Below, piece after piece: positions 34,069 through 44,109 of a stretch of 64,000 nucleotides of DNA. Both the position numbers and the translations under genes were made by a program. The DNA is from Spongiibacter thalassae (GTDB lineage: Bacteria; Pseudomonadota; Gammaproteobacteria; Pseudomonadales; Spongiibacteraceae), in the NCBI RefSeq assembly GCF_012272835.1, contig NZ_JAAWWK010000004.1, positions 399,930 to 463,929 of the forward strand, in the 5' to 3' direction. Each line of letters begins with the position of its first letter. Positions within the stretch are counted from its first letter, which is position 1. The notes under the pieces are model-generated. The model saw only the letters and a program-made list of their open reading frames with translations. It was not told where the DNA came from and ran no database searches.

Positions 34069-34868
34069 TCGTAACCGTCTGCTGTTCTGTCGATGGTGAA
34101 TCTCACGCCGCTTACCCGCTCTACGCCGGTATCTACCCGACCGTCGGCAAATAGGGTGAACCAGCGGTACCCGGGGTTCAGCTCGTCTACGGCGAAGGAA
34201 TTACTGTTTGGTGCGAATTGAATGCAGGTCGATGGGCTGGTCAGCAAGCGATGGGAGCGATGCCGGGTGTCTGACTGCTGGTGGACATGGCCGGAAACGA
34301 TGGCGGCGATGTTGTCGCGGCTATCGATAATGTCGAACAGCTCATCAGCATTGTCGATGCGTTGCTCGTCCAGCCAGTCTGATCCCAAGGCGCGTAAATG
34401 ATGGTGAACGAAAATCAGGCTGGGATTGTCGTCGGGTAAGTCGCGAACCAGTTGCAGCTGTGAGGGGGCCAGATGTCCGCCGACTTGTTCCGGCACCGCA
34501 GAGTTGAGAAATACCAGCTGCCAGGGATCCAGCTCCAGGGTGCTGCACAGCAGCTCCGGGGCCGCGACTTGCTGCATCACGCCCAGATCGTCATGGTTGC
34601 CGGGCAGCCACACAAGGCGATCGGCGAGTGCATTGAGCTTGGGCAGCAGACGCTGGTAGGCGGATTTGGCGGCGTTGCCCGACAGGTCGCCCGATGCGAC
34701 AAGGACATCGATATGGGGGTGATTGTCGCGAATTAATTTAAGTACTTCGTCGAGGCTGTGATCGGTGTCCATGCCCAGCAGGCAATCGCCAAGACTTGTA
34801 CCCAGGTGGCAGTCACTGATCTGTACCACGCAGAGTTCCGATGGGGCCGCAGCCCTTGCAGTAGTCAC
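34065..34868 (-). CDS. cpdA: 3',5'-cyclic AMP phosphodiesterase CpdA
   Basis: 267 residues, GTG start at 34868 (GAGATACTTT upstream). Calcineurin-like metallophosphatase with DCHLG, GDLSGNAAKSAY, LPGNHDD, FVHHHLRALGSDW and SGHVHQQSD, the binuclear metal residues of the Icc/CpdA group. It hydrolyses cAMP, controlling the cAMP-CRP system. Located between yqiB and yqiA as in E. coli. Confidence 0.93.
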   Translation of the reverse strand: MTTARAAAPSELCVVQISDCHLGTSLGDCLLGMDTDHSLDEVLKLIRDNHPHIDVLVASGDLSGNAAKSAYQRLLPKLNALADRLVWLPGNHDDLGVMQQVAAPELLCSTLELDPWQLVFLNSAVPEQVGGHLAPSQLQLVRDLPDDNPSLIFVHHHLRALGSDWLDEQRIDNADELFDIIDSRDNIAAIVSGHVHQQSDTRHRSHRLLTSPSTCIQFAPNSNSFAVDELNPGYRWFTLFADGRVDTGVERVSGVRFTIDRTADGYE

Positions 34869-35027
34869 AAAGTATCTCGTGGGTTCCTTGAAAATGCGTT
34901 GCTACCCTGGGTAGGAAAACCAGCGAGCCTCCTACATCGTTACCTGATTATAGTCAGCATGACACGGATGCGTGGGAGGGGGGTATAGGTCCGGGACTGG
35001 TTAGTGTGATGGACTTCAAATTCCCCG

Positions 35028-35528
35028 TTAATCATTGCTCTGCTGGCTAACAAGTTCTGTTAGAGAGTGTGCACTAATTTCACCGCAACGCAAACACTGG
35101 CTGAGCCACTCGCCGAGAAAGCGGTTCAGCTGGGCTTTTTCATCCTGCTGAAACATGGCGTCGTTGGGGTAGGTGTAGCGCGGGCGAATGGGTCTTACGC
35201 CCTGGGACTCGACCACTTCGGCCAGCTCGGCGTCGTGATACATGCGCACCTGCAGACGGGTTTCCATCCAGCCCTGCGTCCTGGCGTGGTTAAGGCTCAG
35301 GTCGATCATCGTGGTGTACGGCGCGCGCTCCATAATATGCAGTTGCAGCGTCTCGGTGCCAACGCCAATGGACAGACTGCTGCCTTCGGCCAACTCGTCG
35401 GGTATCAGTTTGCTCAGGCGCAGGTAATTCATCTCGCAGTCGGCGAGAAGCGTGCTGAGATCGACTTTATAGGCGGTATCTTTCACATTGCTCCCACTTG
35501 TAATACGGCTCAGGGCGAGCGGCTTCAT
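35028..35528 (-). CDS. yqiB: DUF1249 protein YqiB
   Basis: 166 residues with the DUF1249 pattern: DCEMNYLRLSKLIPD, TLQLHIMERAPYTTMIDL and a conserved RPRYTYPN(D) end. Function unknown; it is a stable companion of cpdA in gammaproteobacteria. It lies 160 bases upstream of cpdA and is divergent from tolC, whose start is about 105 bases away. Confidence 0.88.
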   Translation of the reverse strand: MKPLALSRITSGSNVKDTAYKVDLSTLLADCEMNYLRLSKLIPDELAEGSSLSIGVGTETLQLHIMERAPYTTMIDLSLNHARTQGWMETRLQVRMYHDAELAEVVESQGVRPIRPRYTYPNDAMFQQDEKAQLNRFLGEWLSQCLRCGEISAHSLTELVSQQSND

Positions 35529-35632
35529 AATCCATACAATTAGTTAATAATCATTTTCAATAAGGGTGAGTCTGATAAACTGCGATGCTCACGCAGCCCA
35601 CCGTTTCCCCGTTAGCAACACAGGTTAACTCT

Positions 35633-37051
35633 ATGATTGCCCATCGTCACTTGCTTCGTGTCGCCTTTGCGGTTGCCCTTGGTGCACCGGCGGCCCACGC
35701 TGAAACCCTGCTGGATGTCTACGAACTGGCGGTACAGAACGACCCGCAACTGAAGGCCGCTGAGGCGACCTATCGCGCTGACCGTGAAACCGAGGTATTG
35801 GCGCGGTCCGCGTTGCTGCCACGGTTGACCGGGCAAGCATACTATCAGGAGTCAGAGACAGATGCGGCGTCGAAGAGCACGACCTTTTCCGGCACCTCGG
35901 CAACGGTTATCGATCAGCATACCTCAACCGATTCAGAATCCGAAAATTATTCACTGTCGCTGACTCAGCCACTGTTCGACTTGCCCGCCTGGTTCAGCTA
36001 TCGCGCGGGCAAGCGGGTGAGTGAGCGCGCACAGGCCCAGCTTGCCTACGATCAGCAGCAGCTGATTGTTCGCGTGGCCGAGGCCTATTTCAATGTATTG
36101 CGTGCCCGTGAAAATCTCGACGCCTCCAAGGCTGAAGAGCGCGCGGCGAAGCGTCAGCTGGAACAAACCCAGCAGCGTTTTGATGTGGGCTTGATCGCGA
36201 TTACCGATGTACATGAGTCCCGTGCAGTCTACGATTCCACCGTGGCCCAGCGCCTGGGCTTTGAGGGGGCGCTGGCCGTCGCCAAGGAGAACCTGAGCAC
36301 GCTTACCGGACAGGAGCACCACAATCTGTGGTCGCTGAAGGGGGATTTCCCCATTGTGCTGCCGGAGCCCGCCGATCGCGCGGCCTGGGTAGAGTTTGCC
36401 CTGGCGAACAACTACCAGTTAAAGGTCGCCAATGCCGCGTCGGGTTCGGCCCACGATATGGCCCGGGCAAAGCGTTCCGAGCATTTGCCGAAAATTTCGG
36501 GCAGTTTCTCCTATACCAAGGATGACACCGACGGCTCTCGCACCTTTGATCCGCCAAGTACCTTCTCGGTGCCGCCGGAGAGCGAGTACGAAAGTGAGGT
36601 AGTGCGGGTCACGTTGACCATGCCGCTGTTTGCCGGTGGCGGTATCAGTGCCGGGCGGCGCCAGGCTTACGAGCAGTACAATGCAGCCAAATACAACGCC
36701 CAATTGGCCCAGCGTCAGGTGATCGCCGGCACCCGCGCCCAGCATATTGCAGTGCACACCGCCGTGCAGACCGTAAAGGCGCGGAAACTGAATATCGTGT
36801 CGGCGCGCAGCGCCCTGGATGCGACTCAGGCCGGTTATGAAGTGGGCACGCGCAATGTAGTTGATGTCCTGGATGCACAGCGCAAACTCTATGCGGCCAT
36901 GCGCGATTACAGCAATGCCCGCTACAGCTACGTGGTGGATCTGCTCAAGTTGAAACTGAATGCGGGGACCCTGAGTCCGGCAGATATTCAGCAGCTGAAT
37001 CGCTGGTTGCAGGAAAGCACCGCTGTTTCGCTGAAAGAGACTAAGGGCTGA
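35633..37051 (+). CDS. tolC: TolC family outer membrane channel
   Basis: 472 residues from the ATG at 35633 with a signal peptide cut after AAHA. The two homologous coiled-coil/strand repeats of TolC are visible (NDPQLKAAEATYRADRE; RLTGQAYYQESET; GYEVGTRNVVDVLDAQRKLY). TolC forms the outer-membrane exit duct for RND and MFS efflux pumps and type I secretion. The neighbour set yqiB-cpdA-yqiA-parE is the usual TolC context. Its stop is 4 bases from convergent waaA. Confidence 0.95.
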   Translation: MIAHRHLLRVAFAVALGAPAAHAETLLDVYELAVQNDPQLKAAEATYRADRETEVLARSALLPRLTGQAYYQESETDAASKSTTFSGTSATVIDQHTSTDSESENYSLSLTQPLFDLPAWFSYRAGKRVSERAQAQLAYDQQQLIVRVAEAYFNVLRARENLDASKAEERAAKRQLEQTQQRFDVGLIAITDVHESRAVYDSTVAQRLGFEGALAVAKENLSTLTGQEHHNLWSLKGDFPIVLPEPADRAAWVEFALANNYQLKVANAASGSAHDMARAKRSEHLPKISGSFSYTKDDTDGSRTFDPPSTFSVPPESEYESEVVRVTLTMPLFAGGGISAGRRQAYEQYNAAKYNAQLAQRQVIAGTRAQHIAVHTAVQTVKARKLNIVSARSALDATQAGYEVGTRNVVDVLDAQRKLYAAMRDYSNARYSYVVDLLKLKLNAGTLSPADIQQLNRWLQESTAVSLKETKG

Positions 37052-37054
37052 GGC

Positions 37055-38329
37055 TTACTCTGCCCCGCTCGCCAATGCGGCGTCGATCTCGGCAATCAAT
37101 GTTGCCAGCGCGCCGCGATTCCCCTCCATGACCGCCAGAGCGGCACTGCCCATCGACTCTCGTTTGCCCTGATTGGCCAATAACGAGGTTAGTACAGCGC
37201 CGATCTCCTGAGCGTCGGTTTTTATCAGCGCCCCCGCCTCCTCTAAACGTTGGCTGATATCGGCAAAGTTAAAGTCGCTGTGGCCGGTGAGTATCGGCAG
37301 ACCCCATGCCGCGGCCTCGAGGCTGTTGTGGCCGCCGTGGGGGACCAGACTGCCACCAATAAAGGCGACATCTGCGCAGCCCAGCAGCACCAGCAGCTCG
37401 CCCATAGTATCGCCCAGTAACACCTGTATTGACCCGGTATCGCCGGTGCTGGCACTGCGGCGGAGGTAGGACATCGCCTGGTTTTCGATAAGCCGGGCGA
37501 CGCTGTCGAAGCGTTCGGGGTGGCGCGGCACCAGTATCAGCAGCGCTTCAGGCAGTTGCGTGAGTAGTTTGCGGTGGGCTGCAAGCAGCAACTCGTCTTC
37601 GCCCTCGTGGGTGCTTGCCGCAATCCACACCGGGCGGTCGCTGCCCAGCGACTGGCGAAGCTCCCGGGCTGACCGGCGCTGGGTCTCCTCCAGTGTCAAA
37701 TCAAACTTGATACTGCCGGAGACGCGCAGCGCGTGGGGCTCTACCCCCAGTTCAGCAAAACGCCGGGCATCGGCCTGGTGTTGGGCAACAATTCGATAAA
37801 AGGCGCGCATCACCGGTTTGCTGAGGGCGCCGGCACGTTGATAACCCGCCGCAGATTTTGCCGATAGTCGCGCATTGGCCAACACCACTGGCACGCCGCT
37901 GGCGGCGGTTTGGCAAACCATGTTTGGCCACACTTCGGTTTCCATGATGACTGCGGCCCGGGGTCTTATTCTTCGCAAAAAGCGGCGAATGCTGTCCGGT
38001 GTGTCGTAGGGTGCGTACACGTGAAACACCCGGTTGCCGAACAGCGCACGTACCCGCTCAGAGCCGGTGGGGGTCATGGTGGTGACCGTCACCGGCAGAT
38101 CCGGGTGTTGCTGCAGGTAATGCCGGATCAGTGGTGCGGCGGCGATGGTTTCACCGACGGATACGGCGTGCACCCACAGCCCGCCGGGGGGCGGAGATGA
38201 GCGAAAAAAGCCGAATCGCTCTGCCACCCTGTGGCGGTAATCGGGGGCCTTCAGTGCACGGTAGGCGAGCCGCAGCAGCACCAGCGGCAGCAGCAGATAA
38301 AATAAAATACTGTATAGCAGTCGTGCCAT
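37055..38329 (-). CDS. waaA: Kdo transferase WaaA
   Basis: 424 residues from the ATG at 38329 (MARLLYSILFYL), an N-terminal membrane anchor followed by a GT-B glycosyltransferase. Motifs WVHAVSVGET, ETEVWPNMV, GSIKFDL, ASTHEGEDEL and GGSLVPHGGHNSLEAAAWG are typical of WaaA/KdtA, with a conserved Glu in the ETEVW segment. It adds Kdo to lipid A precursor, the first step of LPS core synthesis. It is 55 bases after elbB on the same strand. Confidence 0.95.
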   Translation of the reverse strand: MARLLYSILFYLLLPLVLLRLAYRALKAPDYRHRVAERFGFFRSSPPPGGLWVHAVSVGETIAAAPLIRHYLQQHPDLPVTVTTMTPTGSERVRALFGNRVFHVYAPYDTPDSIRRFLRRIRPRAAVIMETEVWPNMVCQTAASGVPVVLANARLSAKSAAGYQRAGALSKPVMRAFYRIVAQHQADARRFAELGVEPHALRVSGSIKFDLTLEETQRRSARELRQSLGSDRPVWIAASTHEGEDELLLAAHRKLLTQLPEALLILVPRHPERFDSVARLIENQAMSYLRRSASTGDTGSIQVLLGDTMGELLVLLGCADVAFIGGSLVPHGGHNSLEAAAWGLPILTGHSDFNFADISQRLEEAGALIKTDAQEIGAVLTSLLANQGKRESMGSAALAVMEGNRGALATLIAEIDAALASGAE

Positions 38330-38384
38330 GGAACTCGCTGTCTTTAACGTCGGGCGGCCAGCATAGCCGCCGCGATCAGGGATG

Positions 38385-39038
38385 TCATAGCATTTTAAGC
38401 AGTTCGTCCACGGTGGTGCGAATGCCCTTGGCTGCCTCGGAAATGCTGTTTGCGACCATGTACGCGGGGGTGGTGACCAGTTTGCGCTCACTGTCAACGC
38501 AGACCTGGTCGACCTTGCAGTCGAAGTGCTCGCCGCCCATAGCGGCAATTGCCGCCGATACCTCGGCGTCGTTGCCCACGGTACATTTCACCCCGGGGCC
38601 AAAAATTTTCGCCGCCATCGTCGGGGCGATACAAATCAGTCCGATGGGCTTGCCGGCCTGGTGCATGGCCTGGGCGAACTGAAGGAATTCCGGCAGCACC
38701 TGCATGTCTGCGCCTTTTACCGCGAAATTAGACAGGTTCTTCGCCGCGCCAAAGCCGCCGGGAACCAGAAGGGCGTCATAGTCATCGACCTTCGCGTCTT
38801 TCAGGTCCTTGATGTTGCCCCGTGCCAGGCGCGCGGCCTCTACCAGCACATTGCGGCTTTCCCCCTCGGCGACCTCGCCGGTAAGGTGGTTAATCACGTG
38901 CATCTGTTCAATGTTGGGGGCGAAACATTGATAGTTGATGTTGGCCTCTTCCAGGGCCATAAAGCTGATGACGCTTTCGTAAATTTCCGAGCCGTCATAG
39001 ACGCCATTTCCGCAAAGAATTACTGCGACCTTTGTCAT
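38385..39038 (-). CDS. elbB: ElbB-type isoprenoid biosynthesis glyoxalase
   Basis: 217 residues, class I glutamine amidotransferase-like (DJ-1/PfpI) fold. The start ILCGNGVYDGSEIYES and the nucleophile elbow GLICIAPTMAAKIFG are the ElbB signature; GGFGAAKNLSNFA is also conserved. E. coli ElbB has glyoxalase-III-like activity and was isolated for effect on lycopene. No stop-start overlap; 55 bases precede waaA. Confidence 0.9.
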   Translation of the reverse strand: MTKVAVILCGNGVYDGSEIYESVISFMALEEANINYQCFAPNIEQMHVINHLTGEVAEGESRNVLVEAARLARGNIKDLKDAKVDDYDALLVPGGFGAAKNLSNFAVKGADMQVLPEFLQFAQAMHQAGKPIGLICIAPTMAAKIFGPGVKCTVGNDAEVSAAIAAMGGEHFDCKVDQVCVDSERKLVTTPAYMVANSISEAAKGIRTTVDELLKML

Positions 39039-39240
39039 TACTCGCTCCCTAGCTATGTGTATGATATTGGGCTGGTTTTTGGTCGGGGGCAGGTGTTGCC
39101 CTGCCCTGCCTTGCCAGCGTCGCCGCCTACTTTAGCGCATGTGCGGCCGCCGTGCAGGGGCGATGGGCTTTTCCATCGCAAATTTAGCTGTGTTATCATC
39201 GCCGATCCTGAATTTTACGATACCAACTCGGAGAACCAAG

Positions 39241-39567
39241 ATGAGCGACAACATCGTTCACGTCACTGACAGCAGCTTCGAAGAAGAAGTGCTTAAGTCC
39301 GATCTGCCTGTGCTGGTAGATTTCTGGGCGGAGTGGTGTGGCCCCTGTAAGATGATCGCGCCAGTACTCGATGAGATCTCTGGTGTTTACGCTGGCAAGA
39401 TCAAAATCTGTAAGCTCGACGTTGACGCAAATGCCGATACTCCCGCCAAGTTCAGCGTACGCGGTATTCCCACGCTGATGATTTTCAAGGGCGGCAACGC
39501 CGAGGCAACCAAGGTTGGCGCACTGTCCAAGAGCCAACTTTGCGACTTCATCGACGGCGCTCTGTGA
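39241..39567 (+). CDS. trxA: Thioredoxin TrxA
   Basis: 108 residues from the ATG at 39241, with GGAGAACC upstream. Active site [11 protein letters not shown] and cis-Pro RGIPTLMIF are canonical for thioredoxin 1. It is a cytosolic disulfide reductant for ribonucleotide reductase, peroxidases and others. It is followed by a terminator and then rho, an order widely conserved in proteobacteria. Confidence 0.97.
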   Translation: MSDNIVHVTDSSFEEEVLKSDLPVLVDFWAEWCGPCKMIAPVLDEISGVYAGKIKICKLDVDANADTPAKFSVRGIPTLMIFKGGNAEATKVGALSKSQLCDFIDGAL

Positions 39568-39572
39568 TGACA

Positions 39573-39605
39573 CTGCCCCGCGGAATTGCGGCGGGGCAGA
39601 TTTTT
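39573..39605 (+). terminator. Rho-independent terminator after trxA
   Basis: A 9-base-pair stem, CTGCCCCGC and GCGGGGCAG, with a 9-base loop (39573-39599) is followed by ATTTTT, six bases past the trxA stop. Confidence 0.9.
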
Positions 39606-39795
39606 AGGCTTTACGCTCCTGCCATTCGGTGATAGAGTCTCGTCAATCCCCATTTTTCACAATAATACCTGTTAGTTTTTTCGCTTCTGCTACGTCTGCG
39701 TCGTCCGCACGTCCGGTCACCTTTGTGTAGGTCACCCGGCACTCCTGCGTTCTTCGTGAGTCTCATCTTTACTCAAACCAACTACCCACGAACCT
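39606..39795 (+). promoter_or_regulatory. Long C-rich, G-poor leader of rho
   Basis: About 190 bases between the trxA terminator and the rho ATG. The last 110 bases are pyrimidine-rich with C clearly exceeding G, and CT/CCG runs at short spacings (for example GTCCGCACGTCC, CACCCGGCACTCC). This is the composition of a Rho-utilisation site and fits the known autogenous control of rho. No Shine-Dalgarno motif is visible in front of the ATG. Confidence 0.6.
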
Positions 39796-41064
39796 ATGAA
39801 CCTTACTGATCTTAAAACCAAGTCTGCCCAGGAATTGCTCGATATCGCCAAGGAAATTGGCCTCGACAACATCGCCCGCTCTCGCAAGCAGGACATCATC
39901 TTCTCCATACTCAAGCGCCACGCCAAGAGCGGAGAAGACATTCACGGCGATGGCGTACTGGAAATTCTGCAAGATGGGTTTGGTTTTTTGCGCTCTGCAG
40001 ATTGCTCTTATCTGGCGGGCCCCGATGATATCTACGTGTCGCCCAGTCAGATCCGTCGCTTTAACTTGCGAACGGGTGACAGCATTGCCGGCAAAATCCG
40101 GCCACCGAAAGAAGGCGAACGCTACTTCGCCCTGCTCAAAGTAGACCAGGTTAACTTCACTCGACCTGAGCAGTCCAAAAACAAAGTTCTGTTTGAAAAC
40201 CTTACTCCCCTGTTCCCCAATGAGCGCCTGACCCTGGAAATGGGCACCGGCTCTACCGAAGACCTGACCGGCCGTATCATTGATCTCGCCGCGCCAATCG
40301 GCAAGGGCCAGCGCGGGCTGATCGTTGCACCGCCAAAGGCGGGTAAAACCCTGATGTTGCAGAACATTGCCCAGAGCGTGATTCGCAACAATCCCGAATG
40401 TTATGTGATTGTGCTGCTGATCGACGAGCGTCCGGAAGAAGTGACCGAAATGCAGCGCTCTGTCGGTGCACGGGGAGCCGAGGTGGTCGCCTCGACCTTT
40501 GACGAACCCCCTGCTCGTCACGTACAAGTCGCTGAAATGGTTATTGAAAAGGCCAAGCGTTTGGTAGAGCACAAGCGCGATGTGGTGATTCTGCTCGACT
40601 CCATTACCCGTCTGGCCCGCGCCTACAACACCATCGTACCTAGCTCCGGCAAGGTACTCACCGGTGGTGTCGACGCCCACGCACTGGAACGTCCCAAGCG
40701 TTTCTTTGGCGCCGCGCGGAATGTTGAGGAAGGTGGCAGCCTGTCGATTATCGCCACTGCCCTGATCGACACCGGCTCCAAGATGGACGAAGTGATCTAC
40801 GAAGAATTTAAAGGCACCGGTAACAACGAACTGCACCTCGACCGCAAAATCGCCGAGAAGCGCGTCTACCCCGCCATTAACATTCGTCGCTCCGGCACCC
40901 GTCGCGAAGAACTCCTCACCGGCGAAGAAGAACTGTCGAGAATGTGGATACTGCGCAAACTGCTGCACGGCATGGAAGACACCGGCGCGATCGAGTTTTT
41001 GATCGACAAGCTGAAAGACACCAAGACCAATGGCGAATTCTTCGATTCAATGAAAAGGAAATAA
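39796..41064 (+). CDS. rho: Transcription termination factor Rho
   Basis: 422 residues. N-terminal helix bundle, cold-shock-like RNA-binding domain ([29 protein letters not shown]), Walker A (PPKAGKTLM), Walker B ([15 protein letters not shown]) and R-loop ([17 protein letters not shown]) are present in standard order. Hexameric ATP-driven RNA translocase that ends transcription at C-rich sites. The preceding leader is C-rich, consistent with autoregulation. Confidence 0.98.
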   Translation: MNLTDLKTKSAQELLDIAKEIGLDNIARSRKQDIIFSILKRHAKSGEDIHGDGVLEILQDGFGFLRSADCSYLAGPDDIYVSPSQIRRFNLRTGDSIAGKIRPPKEGERYFALLKVDQVNFTRPEQSKNKVLFENLTPLFPNERLTLEMGTGSTEDLTGRIIDLAAPIGKGQRGLIVAPPKAGKTLMLQNIAQSVIRNNPECYVIVLLIDERPEEVTEMQRSVGARGAEVVASTFDEPPARHVQVAEMVIEKAKRLVEHKRDVVILLDSITRLARAYNTIVPSSGKVLTGGVDAHALERPKRFFGAARNVEEGGSLSIIATALIDTGSKMDEVIYEEFKGTGNNELHLDRKIAEKRVYPAINIRRSGTRREELLTGEEELSRMWILRKLLHGMEDTGAIEFLIDKLKDTKTNGEFFDSMKRK

Positions 41065-41074
41065 GCAAGGCGCA

Positions 41075-41140
41075 AAACGCGAGACGTCAGACGCCGGTGC
41101 AGTAGCGGTTTTCGCGTCTCGCGTCTTGCGTCTCGCGTTT
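41075..41140. repeat. Palindromic CGTCTCGCG-type element upstream of ubiD
   Basis: Inverted repeat with 19-base arms (AAACGCGAGACGtcAGACG and CGTCTTGCGTCTCGCGTTT), 17 matches, loop of 28 bases. It fills the gap between rho and ubiD. It is made of GACGC/GCGTC units and resembles the element at 42619-42684. Confidence 0.75.
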
Positions 41141-41144
41141 AGTC

Positions 41145-42608
41145 ATGACCCACCGCGACCTCAGATCCTTTATCCAGCATCTCGAAAAACAGGGCGAGCT
41201 GAAGCGTATCAGCTACCCTGTTGACCCCAATCTTGAAATGACCGAAATCTGCGACCGGGTACTTCGTGCCGGTGGCCCCGCCTTGCTGTTTGAAAATCCC
41301 AAGGGCTATGACTATCCGGTGCTGGCCAATCTGTTTGGCACGGAAAAGCGCGTGGCGATGGGGATGGGGCAGAAGGACATTGAGGCCTTGCACGAAGTCG
41401 GTGAGCTGCTGGCGTTTTTGCGCCAACCCGATCCGCCAAAGGGATTGCGGGACGCGTGGAATAAAATGCCGGTGTTCAAGCAGGTGTTGAACATGGGGCC
41501 AAAAATGGTCAGCAAGGCGCCCTGCCAGCAGCACCGCATTGAGGGCGATGCCGTCGATCTGCGTAAGCTGCCGATTCAAACCTGCTGGCCCGGCGACGCC
41601 GCGCCGCTGATTACCTGGCCACTGGTGATTACTCGCGGGCCGAACAAAGAGCGGCAAAATCTCGGTATTTACCGAATGCAGTTGCTGGGTCGCAACAAGC
41701 TGATTATGCGCTGGTTGTCCCATCGCGGCGGCGCGCTGGATTTTCAGGAGTTCAAGGCCACCCACCCCGGCGAGAAGTTCCCCGTGTCAGTGGCCCTCGG
41801 AGCGGACCCCGCGACAACATTGGGCGCGGTGACGCCGGTACCGGACACTCTGAGCGAATACGCTTTTGCCGGACTGTTACGGGGCGAGAAAACCGAACTG
41901 ACCACCAGCATCAGCAACGATTTGCAGGTGCCTGCCACTGCCGAGTTTATTCTGGAGGGCTACATCGACCCCGAGGAAATGGCAGACGAAGGCCCCTACG
42001 GCGACCACACTGGCTACTACAACGAAGTTGATCGCTTTCCGGTGTTTACCGTGACCCATATTACCCATCGCGATCAGCCGATTTATCACAGCACCTACAC
42101 CGGTCGCCCACCGGATGAACCTGCGGTGCTCGGCGTCGCCTTGAATGAGGTGTTAGTGCCTCTGTTGCGTCGGCAATTTCCCGAGATTATCGACTTCTAT
42201 CTGCCACCGGAAGGTTGTTCCTATCGCATGGCGGTGGTCACCATGAAGAAGCAGTATCCCGGCCATGCCAAACGGGTGATGTTCGGCGTGTGGTCGTTTC
42301 TTCGCCAGTTTATGTACACCAAGTTCGTGATTGTATGTGACGACGACGTCAACGCCCGGGACTGGAACGATGTGATCTGGGCAATCACCACCCGTATGGA
42401 CCCGGCGCGAGACACGGTACTGGTCGAGAACACCCCCATCGACTACCTCGACTTTGCCTCGCCGGTGTCCGGGTTGGGTTCAAAAATGGGCATGGATGCC
42501 ACGAACAAGTGGCCCGGCGAAACTGACCGCGAGTGGGGCACGCCGATTGTGAAAGACCCGGCAGTAGTCGCGAAAATCGATGAGATATGGCAGGAGCTGG
42601 GGTTGTGA
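41145..42608 (+). CDS. ubiD: UbiD 4-hydroxy-3-polyprenylbenzoate decarboxylase
   Basis: 487 residues, start ATG right after the palindromic element. UbiD-family signatures are [20 protein letters not shown] at the N-terminus, [19 protein letters not shown] in the prFMN-binding region and [12 protein letters not shown]. Dependent on prenylated FMN made by UbiX, it decarboxylates the ring in ubiquinone synthesis. trxA-rho-ubiD order is as in pseudomonads. Repeats of the same kind lie on both sides. Confidence 0.96.
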   Translation: MTHRDLRSFIQHLEKQGELKRISYPVDPNLEMTEICDRVLRAGGPALLFENPKGYDYPVLANLFGTEKRVAMGMGQKDIEALHEVGELLAFLRQPDPPKGLRDAWNKMPVFKQVLNMGPKMVSKAPCQQHRIEGDAVDLRKLPIQTCWPGDAAPLITWPLVITRGPNKERQNLGIYRMQLLGRNKLIMRWLSHRGGALDFQEFKATHPGEKFPVSVALGADPATTLGAVTPVPDTLSEYAFAGLLRGEKTELTTSISNDLQVPATAEFILEGYIDPEEMADEGPYGDHTGYYNEVDRFPVFTVTHITHRDQPIYHSTYTGRPPDEPAVLGVALNEVLVPLLRRQFPEIIDFYLPPEGCSYRMAVVTMKKQYPGHAKRVMFGVWSFLRQFMYTKFVIVCDDDVNARDWNDVIWAITTRMDPARDTVLVENTPIDYLDFASPVSGLGSKMGMDATNKWPGETDREWGTPIVKDPAVVAKIDEIWQELGL

Positions 42609-42618
42609 GAGCTGTGGT

Positions 42619-42684
42619 GCAAGACGCGAGGGGCAAGATGCGAGACGCAATACCGGCATTGGCGTTTTGCATCTTGCGTCTTGC
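42619..42684. repeat. Palindromic GCAAGACGC element downstream of ubiD
   Basis: Left arm GCAAGACGCGAGG...GCAAGATGCGAGACGC pairs with right arm GCATCTTGCGTCTTGC, allowing a 6-base bulge. It shares the GCGTCTTGCG unit with the element at 41075-41140. It fills the ubiD-hemW gap and so lies within the 5' region of hemW. Confidence 0.7.
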
Positions 42685-42735
42685 GTTTCGCCGCTCACTG
42701 GGCGTTTCCCGTCTCCCGTCCAGCCTCTCCCGTTA

Positions 42736-43875
42736 ATGCATACTCTGCCGCCGCTGTCGCTCTACATTCACATCCCCTGGTGTGTGCGTAAGTGTCCCTA
42801 TTGCGACTTCAACTCCCATGCCCGTCAAGGTGAGCTCCCCGAATTTGCCTATGTCGACGCCATGCTTGAAGACCTCGATCAGGATCTTGGCTTTGTTCAG
42901 GGGCGGTCGATTCACAGCATCTTTATCGGCGGCGGGACCCCCAGTTTGTTCAGTGCAGCGGCCTATTCCAGGCTTTTTGCCGGATTGCGCGCGCGGTTGG
43001 GCTTTGCCGCAGACATTGAAATCACGCTTGAGGCCAATCCCGGGACCCTGGAGGTGGGGCGGTTCGCCGCTTACCGGACGCTTGGTATCAATCGGCTGTC
43101 TATCGGTGTGCAGAGTTTTGATCCTGAACAGTTAAAGAAATTGGGTCGAATCCACAGTGACAGCGACGCGCTGGCCGCCATCCACAGTGCCAGGCAGGCT
43201 GATTTCGATAATTTCAATATCGACTTGATGCATGGTTTGAGCGGGCAGACAGCGGCACAGGCGCTGGCAGACCTGACGACTGCCATTGATGCCGGAGCGC
43301 CCCATATCAGCTGGTATCAGCTGACTATCGAGCCCAATACCGAGTTTTACAAACGGCCACCACAACTTCCGGTGGAGTCTGAACTGGGGGCGATTCAGCA
43401 GGAGGGCCATGAGCTGTTGGCCGAGTCCGGCTTTGGACGCTATGAAGTATCCGCCTATGCCCGGCAGGGGCATCGGGCAAAGCATAATCTGAATTACTGG
43501 TGTTTTGGTGATTATCTGGCGATCGGCGCCGGTGCCCACGGCAAAATCACCGTAGCGGATAGCAGGGAGGTGTTTCGTTACCAGAAAACCCGCAAGCCCG
43601 AGGATTATCTCAGCCGAATAGGTAGCCGCACCAGCAAGCGGGAGATGATTGCTCGGGAAGAATTGCCCCTCGAATTTATGATGAATGCCCTGCGCCTGCG
43701 CGAGGGTGTGGATGAAGCGCTGTTCTTTCAACGAACGGGAGTGCCTCTGGGCGATATAAATAATTCGTTAGAGCAATTGCGCGCCAATGGCTTGCTGGTT
43801 AGACGAAAAGGAACTATCGCAGCAACGGATAAAGGCTTTGAATTTCTTGACAGTGTACTGGCCGAATTCCTTTAG
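42736..43875 (+). CDS. hemW: HemW radical SAM haem chaperone
   Basis: 379 residues from the ATG at 42736. Radical SAM motif IPWCVRKCPYCDFNSH gives the CX3CX2C cluster ligands, and SIFIGGGTPSLFS is the GGG(T)P SAM-binding turn; the C-terminal HemN-like domain is present. HemW (long annotated as oxygen-independent coproporphyrinogen oxidase-like) transfers haem to respiratory enzymes. It follows ubiD by 127 bases containing a palindromic repeat. Confidence 0.94.
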   Translation: MHTLPPLSLYIHIPWCVRKCPYCDFNSHARQGELPEFAYVDAMLEDLDQDLGFVQGRSIHSIFIGGGTPSLFSAAAYSRLFAGLRARLGFAADIEITLEANPGTLEVGRFAAYRTLGINRLSIGVQSFDPEQLKKLGRIHSDSDALAAIHSARQADFDNFNIDLMHGLSGQTAAQALADLTTAIDAGAPHISWYQLTIEPNTEFYKRPPQLPVESELGAIQQEGHELLAESGFGRYEVSAYARQGHRAKHNLNYWCFGDYLAIGAGAHGKITVADSREVFRYQKTRKPEDYLSRIGSRTSKREMIAREELPLEFMMNALRLREGVDEALFFQRTGVPLGDINNSLEQLRANGLLVRRKGTIAATDKGFEFLDSVLAEFL

Positions 43876-44109
43876 TATTTGAATCTATTCCCCTTTTTAT
43901 CTTTGCACCTGAGCAGATGGGAAATTTCGCCCGGTGTTGCGGTGTGATCACTTCAGTTGTAAACCTTCGGAATCTACATATCGTCGCCCGCGTGTAAATC
44001 AAGTAGAGTCCCGATATGCCTTGCTACAGCGCGATTAGTTTATAACGAGTAGTTCAAGCCATGAAAGGAGGGTAATTTACCGGCGCCCTTTGGATTATGG
44101 GGGTAGTCT

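Noticed and set aside
39769..40968. 399-codon minus-strand frame opposite rho
   Set aside because: Antisense to a highly conserved gene; no recognisable domain.
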